A DNA stretch of 64,000 bases from Macrophomina tecta. Lineage: Eukaryota; Ascomycota; Dothideomycetes; Botryosphaeriales; Botryosphaeriaceae. Positions 54,989 through 64,000 of this stretch are shown here, piece by piece. The position numbers and the translations under genes are program-made. Each line of letters opens with the position of its first letter. The first letter of the stretch is position 1. Below the pieces are notes generated by a model. That model was not told where the DNA came from and made no database searches. It was given only the letters and a program-made list of their open reading frames with translations. The stretch spans positions 1,984,001-2,048,000 of the forward strand of contig JAKSGN010000007.1 in assembly GCA_024180945.1 (NCBI GenBank), given 5' to 3'.

Positions 54989-56988
54989 TCGTTCGCTCAA
55001 GTTTCCCGGTTTCAAGACAGTCTTTTCACACACCCCCGTGCACCTACGACACAGACTGTGAAGCCCGTATCGGTCTCTGCAACGGCTACCACTACGACCA
55101 CTGGGAAATCCTCCACGTTTTCTACGCTGACCAGCACTTCATCTTCGTCCACAGCGAAGACTAGCTCGGCCAGCTCGACATCGCTTTCACGCACTACTTC
55201 TTCACCTACCAGCTCTTCTTCTGTGAGCTCTTCGTCGATCAGATCCTCTTCTAGCGGATCTTCATCTGCTGGTACTCCTTCTCCCCGCTCATCATTTGTC
55301 AGCTCTTCTTTGAGCTCGGGTTCTGCTGTTTCTTCCCTAGTGACCAGCATATCCTCTTCTCTCACCTCAACTGGCACGGTATCGTCCTCGCCCGCTGCGA
55401 AGAGCTCCAGCTCTTCATCTTCCACTCTTTCAGCCTCTTCAACCACAAAGGCTGCTACTGGTACCCCGTGTGCTGGAAACACTGCGGCTTCCAGGACAGC
55501 CTGGTGCGACCACACCATTGACGATGACTACTATTCCATTGTCCCAGATACCGGAGTCACACGCGAATACTGGTTCGACCTTGTCGAGGTGACTGTTGCC
55601 CCTGATGGCATTGAAAGAACAGCCATGGCGGTCAACGGCAGCATCCCTGGACCCACCATTGAGGCGGATTGGGGCGATATCGTCGTCGTGCATGTGACCA
55701 ACAGCTTGACCTCGAGCAAGAACGGCACTAGCATTCATTTCCACGGTATCCGGCAGAACTACACAAATCAAGCGGACGGTGTTGTTTCCACCACGCAGTG
55801 CCCTACCGCTCCTGGCGAGAACTACACGTATATCTGGAGGGCTGAGCAGTACGGAACTACATGGTGAGCTTGATCCGAGGATACAGATGTAAAGGAGATG
55901 CTAAGATATCACAGGTACCATTCTCACTTTGCGCTTCAAGCTTGGGAAGGTGTCTTTGGAGGTACATACATCCCCGCTCCAGGACCTCCAACATTTATTA
56001 ACGAAGCCCTGCAGGTATCAAGATCAATGGTCCGGCGAGCGCCAACTACGGTTACGATCTTGGCCATGTCTTCCTGTGAGTTTCGACGCCCCCTTTCAAC
56101 TGATTGTATAAAGTAAGCTTATGCGACAAAAAGCAACGATTGGAGCCACGAGACTTCGAGCTCTCTCGAGATCGTTTCTGCAACTCGAGGTCCGCTGACA
56201 CTTGAGAATGCCCTTATCAACGGAACCAACGTGTACAACAACTCGGGAACCATTACGGGCTCTCCGTTTGAGACAACATTTGAGGAAGGCAACTCCTACA
56301 GGTTGAGGTTGGTCAGCGGCGCCATCGACACGCATTTCAAGGTGTCATTGGGTAAGTTGAGCCAAAACATTGAGATTTCCTAAGATCTAAAGCTGATTGT
56401 GTTGCAGATAACCACAGCATGCTTGTCATAGCCAACGACCTTGTACCCATCATGCCGTACAACACGACCGTCCTGAACATCGGAATGGGTCATCCACTTT
56501 CTATCAGGAACTGGCCATCAAACTAACACTGAATCCCAGGCCAACGCTACGACGTAATCATCACCGTCCCGCAGACGGCCTGCTCCAATAACGCCAACCC
56601 AGACAACATCAAAGGAATAATCCGGTACAGCACCTCCACCTCCGCTTCCGACCCCACCACCCCCGCCTACGACTGGACGAACGAATGCGTCGACGAGGCC
56701 CTCACCAACCTCGTGCCATGGGTGACTAAGAACGCGAACTCGGGCACGAGTCTACCTGAAGTGGTGACGCTGGGTCGCAACGTCGACAACCTCAACTGCT
56801 GGATGATGAACAGCACATCGATGGTTGTCGAGTGGAATGATCCCTCGTTGCTGCAGGTCTGGAATAATGATACCAATTTCACGGATACGAGCGGCGTGGT
56901 CAGGCTTGATGTGGCGGATGAGTGGGTCATGTTTGTTACCGAGACGACGCTGCCGATTCCGCATCCCATCCATCTTCACGGGCATGAT
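54989..56988 (+). pseudogene. Laccase-type multicopper oxidase, 3'-truncated (last copper site missing)
   Basis: Laccases oxidise phenols and reduce oxygen to water with four coppers. Exons: up to 55863 (start unresolved; frame open from 54989), 55915-55961, 56015-56075, 56134-56351, 56408-56488 and 56540-56988. All internal joins keep phase. A Ser/Thr-rich stretch of about 130 residues precedes the mature-type N-terminus TPCAGNTAASRTAWCDH. Copper-binding blocks present are SIHFHGIRQ, WYHSHFALQ and HPIHLHGHD. The fourth block, HCHIxWHxxxG, which supplies the rest of the type 1 and trinuclear ligands, is absent. Exon 56540-56988 ends with a normal GTAGGT donor, but no matching exon follows before the oppositely oriented gene whose coding end is 57043. 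About 100 C-terminal residues are therefore lost and the enzyme cannot be a working laccase. No signal peptide was located with certainty. Confidence 0.8.
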
Positions 56989-57042
56989 GTAGGTTTCTTC
57001 CAGCCGCCTCCCCCCCCCCCTCTCCTCCTCCTCGCCCTCCGT

Positions 57043-58400
57043 TCACGCCTCCCCTGGCGGGGTCATCAGCCCCCCCTCCACCACCGCGCCCCCGGCGCCA
57101 ACGACAACACCACCAGCCTGTCCTCTACCTTCACCCACCCCAACCAAAAACGCCGCCACGACCTCCGCCGCCCACCGTGCGTCGTCCTCACCCGCATCTA
57201 CCTCCGCCAGCGCCCGCGCCAGTGCCTCCGCGCCCCACCCCGCGCCGAACACCTTGATCGTCTCGCCGTTGACGAACGCATCAAACTCGAAGTGGCCCTG
57301 CAGCGTGAGGACCCTGCCGGCCGTCGTTCCGTGCTCCGTCGTCCTCCTCGTCGTCGTCGCATACACGCCTTGCACGGCGCAGCGGGGCGTGCTGCCGAGG
57401 AGGTGCCAGCGCTCGCCATCTCGTGGACGTGCGTCAGGGACGATGGCGACGTGGTCGGCGTGGACGAATTGGAGGCGCATGGGGACTCGGGCGTCGTCAG
57501 TAGTATTGCCCTCGGCATTTTCGGCGGCGGTGGTGGTAGTAGTTGTCTTCTTGACGGGGGAGGAGGGCAGCGCGGTGATGTCGACGGGGAAGGCGCGCAG
57601 GAAGGAGGGGGCGAGGGCGACGGTGTGGATGCCGAGCTCCCAGCCGAAGGGGTTCTTGGTCACCGTTTCTTGGGGGATGGCGGCGGAGGTCGGGGCGGAG
57701 GGGATGGTGGAAGAGGATGAGGGCAGCAGGGCGGAGCAGAGGATCTGGTGGCCGAAGCAGGAGCCGAAGAATTTGAGACGCGGGTGAGCGGTGTAGGCCG
57801 AGCGGAGCCAGGTGTGGAGGGTGGCGATCCAGCTGTTGTGTCTGTTAATCTTCTTGCTGATGGTGTCGAGAAGGTGAAATAGAGAGCGGAAGGAAGAAGA
57901 GAAATGTGGTGTAAGGATTGGGCAAGGCTGGTTTCCGGGTGAGACAGCTTTACTGGATGGTTGAGTGTTTGTCCGGATGTGAACGTGGAGGCCTTCTCCT
58001 CCACTAACCCACCTGGACAAGTTTCTCAACTCCCATCCCTCGCTGAATGTTTATGAGGCAATAATATCCGAAGCAATAATCCAGCAAGTGCCCAAGATGT
58101 AGAAAAAGCAGGCGTGACTTACGGATCAGCGTCGTAAACAGAGCTGGCGGATCCGCTGATAACCACGGCGTCAAGCGCCGATATGTCCGAGGGATATTGT
58201 CCCCGAACGACGTTATAAGCCGTCCATTGTATTTTGGGAAATGGTTGGTTGGCGAAGTATCCGTATGTGGAGAGGCGGATCAGAGCAGCCTCCAGAAGCT
58301 GTTGGAAGATGGAGCTGTAGGGGCCGCGGGTGTTGAGCACCACAGGAACCGGAATGTCTGTGTCGAGGAGTGCGATATTGAGCGTTTGGGGGTTGGCCAT
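57043..58400 (-). CDS. Class I glutamine-amidotransferase-like protein
   Basis: Two minus-strand exons, 58400-58123 and 57832-57043, joined over a 290-base intron, give 355 residues. The fold is the class I GATase type, whose members take ammonia from glutamine or act as related hydrolases. The N-terminus (LNIALLDTDIPVPVVLNTRG) and AVVISGSASSVYDADPWI form the first half of the fold. FFGSCFGHQIL carries the nucleophile Cys118 in the expected G-x-C-x-G-H-Q elbow. FGWELGIHTVAL, VHADHVAIVP and LQGHFEFD follow; the last gives the His and Glu of the triad. The stretch around KKTTTTTTAAENAEG is an insertion of low complexity. The C-terminus is Gly/Ala-rich. It resembles the free-standing GATase1-like proteins of fungi rather than a subunit of a synthetase. 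It lies tail to tail with the truncated laccase, 54 bases apart. Confidence 0.9.
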
Positions 58401-59308
58401 TTCTCCGCTGAAGCTAGCTTACGCGGTCGCGCTCTCTGACTTGCGAGGGTGACTTCCAATAAAAGGTAGAAGAAGGAGTGCAGGGAGACACAGGGAAGCG
58501 AGTGAGGGCGAGAGAAGGAAGCAGACGGTGTTGGGGGATGGGTTGCTGGATCCTGAGGAAGTTTCCAAAGGGTTGAAATAAGAAGAGGCGGAGCATGACC
58601 AAGCGACTTCGGGGAGACAGGTCATGAGTTGGAGTAGGCGTGCGACTGCTATCACAACTTTCATTACGTGAGGATATCCTCCGCCCTAGCCGGATTCTGT
58701 AAAATGATCCCGTATCTTCCCGATGACCTCTAGAGGTAACTGGGTGGTGTTGAGTGCATCTTCCAGCATGATTGACTGTGAAAACGCCATTTAGATGGCG
58801 GTTTCGAAGATGCAATCTCCGAAATAAATAGAGAAAGCGTTATCGTCCTTAGTGGTGGTGGTGGCGGCGAGTGAGAGGTCACTGATAAGAGACATGTCGG
58901 CGACAGAGCTCCGATGACCGGCGCTCCCGAGCTCGGACATCTGCACAAGCACCATCCCATCGCTCGCCTCCATCTTGCCTGGGCATACGGATCGCGACAG
59001 CTTGATGGAAGAGAAGAAAACAGCGAGACCGAGAATGCTTGTGTGGCAGTGGAGACGAAGGAGCGAGGTCCTGACTCTGCAAGGCATTTTCATTACGTCT
59101 GGGGAACCCTCCGGGATGAGCAGGGATTTGCGTTCGCCAATGCTTGTTCCGGACTCTGCATCAAATCAGAGGTATCATCATTCAAATAGAAACCCTCCAG
59201 AACTACCGAAAAGAGGGGTATTGATAGCCACCTGACCGTGCCAGTCTCCCGTCCGACCTCCCAATTAGCCTACACGTAATGAAAACAAAAAGGCCCTTTT
59301 GCTCTCCT
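58401..59308. other. Intergenic region upstream of amidotransferase-like gene
   Basis: About 900 bases between the start of the amidotransferase gene and the stop of the annexin gene. It contains short frames on both strands only. I see no gene. Confidence 0.55.
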
Positions 59309-61603
59309 TTACCGTCCCGTGCCGGTGCCCATGTCGCACAATGCAATGCAGAACTCGCGGAAGTCACCCCTTGTCGCATCCTCAATGTCGTCCTCGATGT
59401 ACCGCCCGTACTTCTCGCGGTAATCAAGCTTGACCTTCCGCAAGTGCAGCTTGTCCCAATGCAGCCGTACTAGACGCGAGATGAGCAACTCGTAACGATG
59501 CTGACGCTCGTGACGAGCAGTCTCCCGGTCGTTGCCTGAATCCATCAGGTCGGTGAGCGCGTGGTGCAGGAGCATTGCGTCGCGAGCGGGCTTGTTAATG
59601 ACCCCATTGAGGATATGAGCGCAGACCTCGCCCTACAGGTTGGTCAGATTGACGTAACAAAAAAGTTTTATGTCGCATATAGACTCGGAAGACCACATCC
59701 GTTGGACAGATGAGCTGGATCTCAACGGAACGGAGTAAGGAATGATGACTTCACTCACCACAAGGTTGTTGCTCTTCCTCAACACATCCTTAGCAAAGTT
59801 GCTCTGGTATTTCCTCTTGTACACCTCCATGCACTCTCGCAGGTGGGCATCACTTCTCGAACAGACGATCCTCAATATGTCCGACTCGCCTCCCTCCCTA
59901 GCTCTTACGGCATCGTACATGGCATCGACATCCCTGTTTCTGTACTCCAGCGGCCAGACGTCACCTTCTTCCTGTCGATTGGCATCAAGAGCCATCAATA
60001 CGGCCATGCGAAACTTGTCCTTTTTCAGTTCCGTCTCCATGCAGCGGATCAAATCGTCGCCATAGCGTTTGTCCTTGAAGGAGTCGATGATCTCGTGAAT
60101 TTCGTAGTTGGAACGGCCCATGAGCGACTCGATGAGGAGCTCGCGTTTGGAGTTGTTGCCTTGGTACCAATAATTCGCCCAGTAGGATTCGCTCTCCCAA
60201 CGACCGAGGGCGGTGATGTGACAGATCTTGCCGAAATTGGAGCTGGGTAGCTTCATCTTGATGTGCTTAGCCAAATTGACGCCGCGGCCCTGGACCTTGC
60301 AGATTCGCTTGTACTCGGTGCGAAGTTCCATGAGTTGGTCATGCGAGAGTGCTGGCAGAATGTCGATCAGAACGTCAGCGTCCGGATCCCGCGGGGTCAG
60401 GGCCTTGAGGATGGCGCTTGCGTCCTCCTCCGCATCGTAGATCTTGACACGTTTGCCCGCCTTATCTTTCTCTTTCTCTTTCTCCTTCTCGCGCCGGTCA
60501 TCACGGACGCGAGAACGGGACCTTTCTCGGTCTTTCTTCGACGAAGTCACGGCGAGGCTTGAGGAATGGCCATGAGATACGTTGGACGAGCTCCGGTGTC
60601 TGTGCTTTTTCTGCTTCTTTTCTTCACGTGCATCCAGCGGCGGAAGCTCATCCAAGTCGTTATCCAGGGGACGCATGATAGGGCTCGGCATAGGGCTCAG
60701 CGACTGATAGGTCCCATGGTACGCCTCCAACAGCGGACTCGGCGGAGGGAGAGCACCTCCTTCAGCTCCGGGGAAGGCGCCCGGGATGACCGGCTGCAAA
60801 GTCGGCCTGTTTCCAGAGACAGTCAGCCTGTCCATACGCGGCGTCAGTCCTGGCGACGGAGGGGCGCCAAACTTGCCCCCACCAGGCTTGACCTCGACAA
60901 TCCTCGCATTATCGGATCCATAGGCAAGATGCGGATCATACTTCTCGCTTTTCTTCGATGGCGGGCCGCCGGGAGGCGGGGGAGGGAAGTACTGCTGGGG
61001 GTTTGGCATTGAGGTGACATTTTGAGTGGGCGAGGCGATGGAAGAGGACGAGTACCTATGGGCAACTGGGGGCGGAGGATACTGTGGAGCATTTTGAGAG
61101 GTAATGGGCTTTGAGGTGTATTTGATTCCTTCTGGCTGGGAGTAGGGATAACCGCCGGGCTGCTGGGGCTGCTGCTGGTATGGGGTTCTGAGCGGCTGCT
61201 GGGGCGCGGCGTTGTTCACCGGAGTAGCTGTGTAACTCCACTGCTGCTGAGCTCCGGGGGCGGTGGGCGAGACGTATCCCGGGCGCTCGTGCGGGGGGAG
61301 GTCGGTATATCCGCCCATCGTATAGCCCTCCATCTCGGGCTGTGGTTGGTGCTGCTGGTGTTGTCCTGGAGCACCGGGGGGATAGTGAGGGTAGGAGGAG
61401 AGGCCCGGCTGCCTGATCTCGTACTGCGGGGTCGCAGACGGCGATTGGGCGTCGGCATAGCTGGTGGTCAGCCTGGGATCAGTCGCAAATGCTGGGCCCT
61501 CGTCGAGGCGGCTGCGCGATCTCGACCTGTCGCGCGCGCGGCCGGGTGACTTGCTGCGCGAGCGCGACGAGCGGTGGTCGTCCGGGCGCAGCGACATGAT
61601 CAT
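59309..61603 (-). CDS. Fungal annexin with long disordered RS/Pro/Gln-rich N-terminus
   Basis: Two minus-strand exons, 61603-59759 and 59632-59309 (126-base intron), give 722 residues. An in-frame ATG two codons later (61597) is an alternative start. The first roughly 390 residues are disordered. They comprise an Arg/Ser-rich start (RSRSKSPGRARDRSRSRSR), then Pro/Gln/Tyr-rich sequence (APGQHQQHQPQPEMEGY), and finally a basic run (KKDRERSRSRVRDDRREKEK). The annexin core follows from about ILKALTPRDPDADVLIDILPALSHDQLMELRTEYKRI, with repeats including LGRWESESYWANYWYQG, LLIESLMGRSNYEIHEI and GESDILRIVCSRSDAHLRECMEVYKRKYQSNF. The last repeat is completed by exon 2. Canonical calcium-binding K-G-x-G-T loops are not seen, as in other fungal annexin XIV-type proteins. 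Role in membrane binding is inferred from the family. Confidence 0.92.
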
Positions 61604-62802
61604 AGGCTGCGGGGCTGTGGCTGCTGCTTGTGAAGGGTGCGGCGCACGTCAGCAGCAGTGCGAGCCCGGGTTATGCTGGAGAGGACTACAGCAGTGCTAC
61701 GAGAGGAGATCGACCGTGTAGCGCGCGCAGCAAATGCGATGGCTGGTGTCAGCCGCAGTCACACGCCGACGAGGGAGCCGCTTTGGCCCCGGGGCATCCT
61801 CTCGCGCCGCGCATGGGCGGGAGAGCAGACAACATGCACGCTGGAGCAAGAGGTGGAGAGTCGACAGGAGCGGCGCGCTGCCAACGCGGGGAAGCGCAGG
61901 AAACAGCAAGTTTGGACGAGGACGAGCGAGAGATGGGCGGTCGGACGTCTTAACCAGGCAGCGCCGCTCCGCACAGTGTGGGCGCTGAAACATGGGCCAT
62001 CATCAGACCTGCGGTCATCAGCAGCACTCTCCACTTGGTCGCTGGACGCCGCAGCGTACAGAGCAAACAAATGGCGCACTCAAAGACGGCGTTCGCTCCG
62101 CAGAAAAAAACGGGCCTTCGCGCCATCCTCACGCGCCAGTGCTTCCCAACACGCCAGCGCGAGATGGACACGGTAGAGCCAGGCGCCTCACCGCCTTCCT
62201 TATCACGCCAACTGCACCTCTCCAGCGTCGCGCGCCTGGCAAGCCGCCATGCAAAGTCTTCGTTTCGGACGCCGCGCCGGCTCGGGTGCTTCAGGCACGG
62301 ATTCGCACGAGAACGACGGCCATCCGCCCAGCTAGCGCGGGCCGAGCGGTGTTTTTGACGCACTCATTGCCACATCCGGCATGCGGGTGCTGAGGCATGT
62401 GGAGCAGGCCAGCGCGGAACGGGGAGGGATGAGAGAGTAGGGCCATCCTTGCCTGCAGGACCCTGAGAGCTTCCCGTCCCATCTCATGTTCCGCTGCGCC
62501 CTGGAATGAAAAACCACGCGGCGTGCCTGCAGCCGTCCGAGCTCCCTTCACTCCATTTCACACCACCCCTCCACCTGGCTGGCCCCACGTCGCAGAGACA
62601 GGCCTTCGCGCCTTTCAATTAAATCTACGAGCCCGTCCTCTCATCGTTCTCCACGTTCATTCTTTTCCTAGCACCGCCTTTCCTTCCCTGCCATACGCGG
62701 CCTGACGCGGACCTGAACGCTCCTCGTCCGAGATATTGCTCACCCCAGACCTCAACATCCAAACCACGCTCCGAGACCTCCGAAACGACCGGCCGCGCCA
62801 AC
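61604..62802. other. Divergent intergenic region annexin / F-box-like gene
   Basis: About 1.2 kb between divergent start codons. It is GC-rich at 61.65-62.3 kb with overlapping short frames. The last 150 bases are C/T-rich leader. I see no gene. Confidence 0.55.
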
Positions 62803-63867
62803 ATGCCGATATCCTTCCTCTCACTCCCGGGCGAGATTCGCAACCGCATCTACGCCTACTCGCTCACCACCGACGGCCCCATCACCGACGCCAACTCGCT
62901 CGCCACCGCGCCCACGCATATCCCCACGCCCGCCTCCTCGCCCTCGAAAGAAAAGACAGACCCGCTGGCGGCGACGCGGACGCCCCTTCCGCAGACGCCA
63001 CACCACAGCATCCCGCCGCTCGGCACCGCGCTGCTGCGGACCTCGCGCCTGATCCACGCCGAGGCCCCCGTCTCGCTGCTGTACTCCCGCAACACCTTCC
63101 GCTTCACCAGCGTCACCCACTGTCAGACGTTCCTGCTTTCGCTGCCGCCCTGGCTGCGCAGCCGCGTCCACGACATCGAGATCGACGTGCGCGACATCTC
63201 GCCCTCGCCGCTGCCCGTCCCCGAGGCCCCCGGCGCTGGCATCAACCGGGAGTGGCCGCAGTACCTGTCCTGGCGGCCCGTCTCGACCGCCCAGCTGGGC
63301 TCGCTCCGCGTCGACGCCCCTGGCCTGAAGGTGCTGCGTCTGGATTTCAGCGGCTGGCCGCGCGCGAGGCTGAGCAGGCGGCATCTGTGGGACATACTGA
63401 GGCGTCTGCTGCACAACGTTGAGGGCCTGGAGCGCGTCGTGTTGAAGGGGTGCTTCGCCGCGGGGACGGCCATGGAACGACGCGAGCCCTGGGACCCGGC
63501 GTACTATGTGGGGACAGACGACGTGACTACTGAAGGGGTTGTGGAGCGCATGTGGGGCACGGTGAAGGGGTCGGCCAAGGGCAGCAGCAACAAAGAGGGG
63601 AAGCTCGATGACGGCAAGGTCGTGCGCTGGGAGCGCGACGCCGATGGTAACATCGCGCTAGAAGTCGTGTCGTTGACTCATCTATCTAAGGCGCGGAGCG
63701 CCGGCCGCTACTACGGAGAGAAGAGGGTCGAGCTCGTCGCTCGCCAGAACGCCTCCGATCCATGGCCCACTAGCGGCGCATGCACTTTCGAGGAATACGC
63801 CCACCGTAAGGATTCCGCTTGGCTCTCCTCCTCTTCCCGCCGCCTCAATCCCAGCTTCTACGTATAA
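62803..63867 (+). CDS. Fungal protein with F-box/2EXR-like N-terminus
   Basis: Intronless, 354 residues. The start ISFLSLPGEIRNRIYAYSL is the L-P-x-E-I-R-x-x-I-Y motif found at the head of many fungal F-box-like or 2EXR proteins. PPLGTALLRTSRLIHAEA and LLYSRNTFRFTS follow, which in this family form the second half of the motif (a repeat of hits on 'LLRTCRQIYxEA' and 'LYxxNTFxF'). The rest is a helical/strand region with WLRSRVHDIEIDVRDIS, LKVLRLDFSGWPRARLSRRH and LLHNVEGLERVVLKGCF, then a charged C-terminus. Between the two motifs lies a Pro/Thr-rich insertion. Some F-box relatives recruit substrates to SCF ubiquitin ligases; whether this one does is unknown. Confidence 0.85.
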   Translation: MPISFLSLPGEIRNRIYAYSLTTDGPITDANSLATAPTHIPTPASSPSKEKTDPLAATRTPLPQTPHHSIPPLGTALLRTSRLIHAEAPVSLLYSRNTFRFTSVTHCQTFLLSLPPWLRSRVHDIEIDVRDISPSPLPVPEAPGAGINREWPQYLSWRPVSTAQLGSLRVDAPGLKVLRLDFSGWPRARLSRRHLWDILRRLLHNVEGLERVVLKGCFAAGTAMERREPWDPAYYVGTDDVTTEGVVERMWGTVKGSAKGSSNKEGKLDDGKVVRWERDADGNIALEVVSLTHLSKARSAGRYYGEKRVELVARQNASDPWPTSGACTFEEYAHRKDSAWLSSSSRRLNPSFYV

Positions 63868-64000
63868 CTGGCCGTGCGGGATCCCACGGCCCATGGATTT
63901 CGTTTTTGTATTTCTGCAGGCCAATGAGCCACCAACTGCAGATGCCCATGACGAATCCTGTCAGAATACTGCCCAGGATGGCTCCAGTTATTGCAGCTCT
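63868..64000. other. 3' flank at window end
   Basis: 133 bases after the last stop codon. Nothing recognisable is present before the window ends. Confidence 0.6.

Noticed and set aside
1..64000. Secondary-metabolite cluster, CRISPR array, or complete transposon
   Set aside because: No PKS, NRPS or terpene synthase, no regular repeat-spacer array, and no transposase, reverse transcriptase or long terminal repeats were seen.

Overview
The window is nuclear DNA from a filamentous ascomycete (Pezizomycotina). Most genes are cut by short introns of about 45-125 bases with GTRNGT donors, CTAAC-type branch points and CAG/TAG acceptors. The set of genes (SPT16, SLA2, SSS1, fungal annexin, HOL1-like MFS transporter) together with secreted plant-cell-wall enzymes fits a plant-associated or saprotrophic mould. 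A Dothideomycete is my guess, but the sequence alone does not prove it. There are no bacterial operons, CRISPR arrays, or complete transposons that I can see.

Layout, left to right. 1-1349: the 3' part of a fungal integral membrane protein. 2603-4507: secreted GH3 beta-glucosidase-like enzyme. 6699-8365 (minus): GH7 cellobiohydrolase in five exons, without a cellulose-binding module. 10279-10389 (minus): intron-bearing tRNA-Leu(CAG). 12063-14310: DCAF11/WDR23-like WD40 protein. 14724-15145 (minus): Sec61-gamma/Sss1, rebuilt from four exons including one of 11 bases. 16108-17745: RRM plus Gly/Met-rich RNA-binding protein. 19642-21436: secreted GH5 endoglucanase with an X2/CBM46-like tail. 22264-25793: Sla2/End4 endocytic adaptor. 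26804-27703: unknown fungal protein. 29389-30298 (minus): small membrane-anchored protein. 32998-34834: secreted Ser/Thr-rich protein. 37246-38618 (minus): mitochondrial-carrier-like protein with a 7-base microexon. 39219-42509: SPT16 of the FACT complex. 44332-46965: large coiled-coil protein. 49694-52250 (minus): MFS transporter with a long central loop. 54134-54968 (minus): probably damaged secreted-protein gene. About 54989-56988: laccase that has lost its last exon. 57043-58400 (minus): class I glutamine-amidotransferase-like protein. 59309-61603 (minus): annexin with a long disordered N-terminus. 62803-63867: fungal protein with an N-terminal F-box/2EXR-like motif.

Functionally the window mixes housekeeping genes (chromatin, ER translocon, endocytosis, tRNA) with enzymes for plant-biomass attack (GH3, GH7, GH5, laccase). 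The cell-wall enzymes are scattered rather than clustered, so this is not a biosynthetic cluster. Divergent pairs that may share promoters are SSS1/RRM protein and carrier/SPT16. The most unusual features are the truncated laccase facing the amidotransferase gene tail to tail, the two microexons of 7 and 11 bases, the stop-free 312-base intron of the RRM gene, and the bacterial-looking GH5-X2-CBM46 architecture.

Several long gene-poor gaps (about 4.5-6.7, 8.4-12, 30.3-33, 42.5-44.3, 47-49.7 and 52.3-54.1 kb) hold homopolymer tracts, microsatellites and GC-rich promoter-like DNA, but no gene I can defend.
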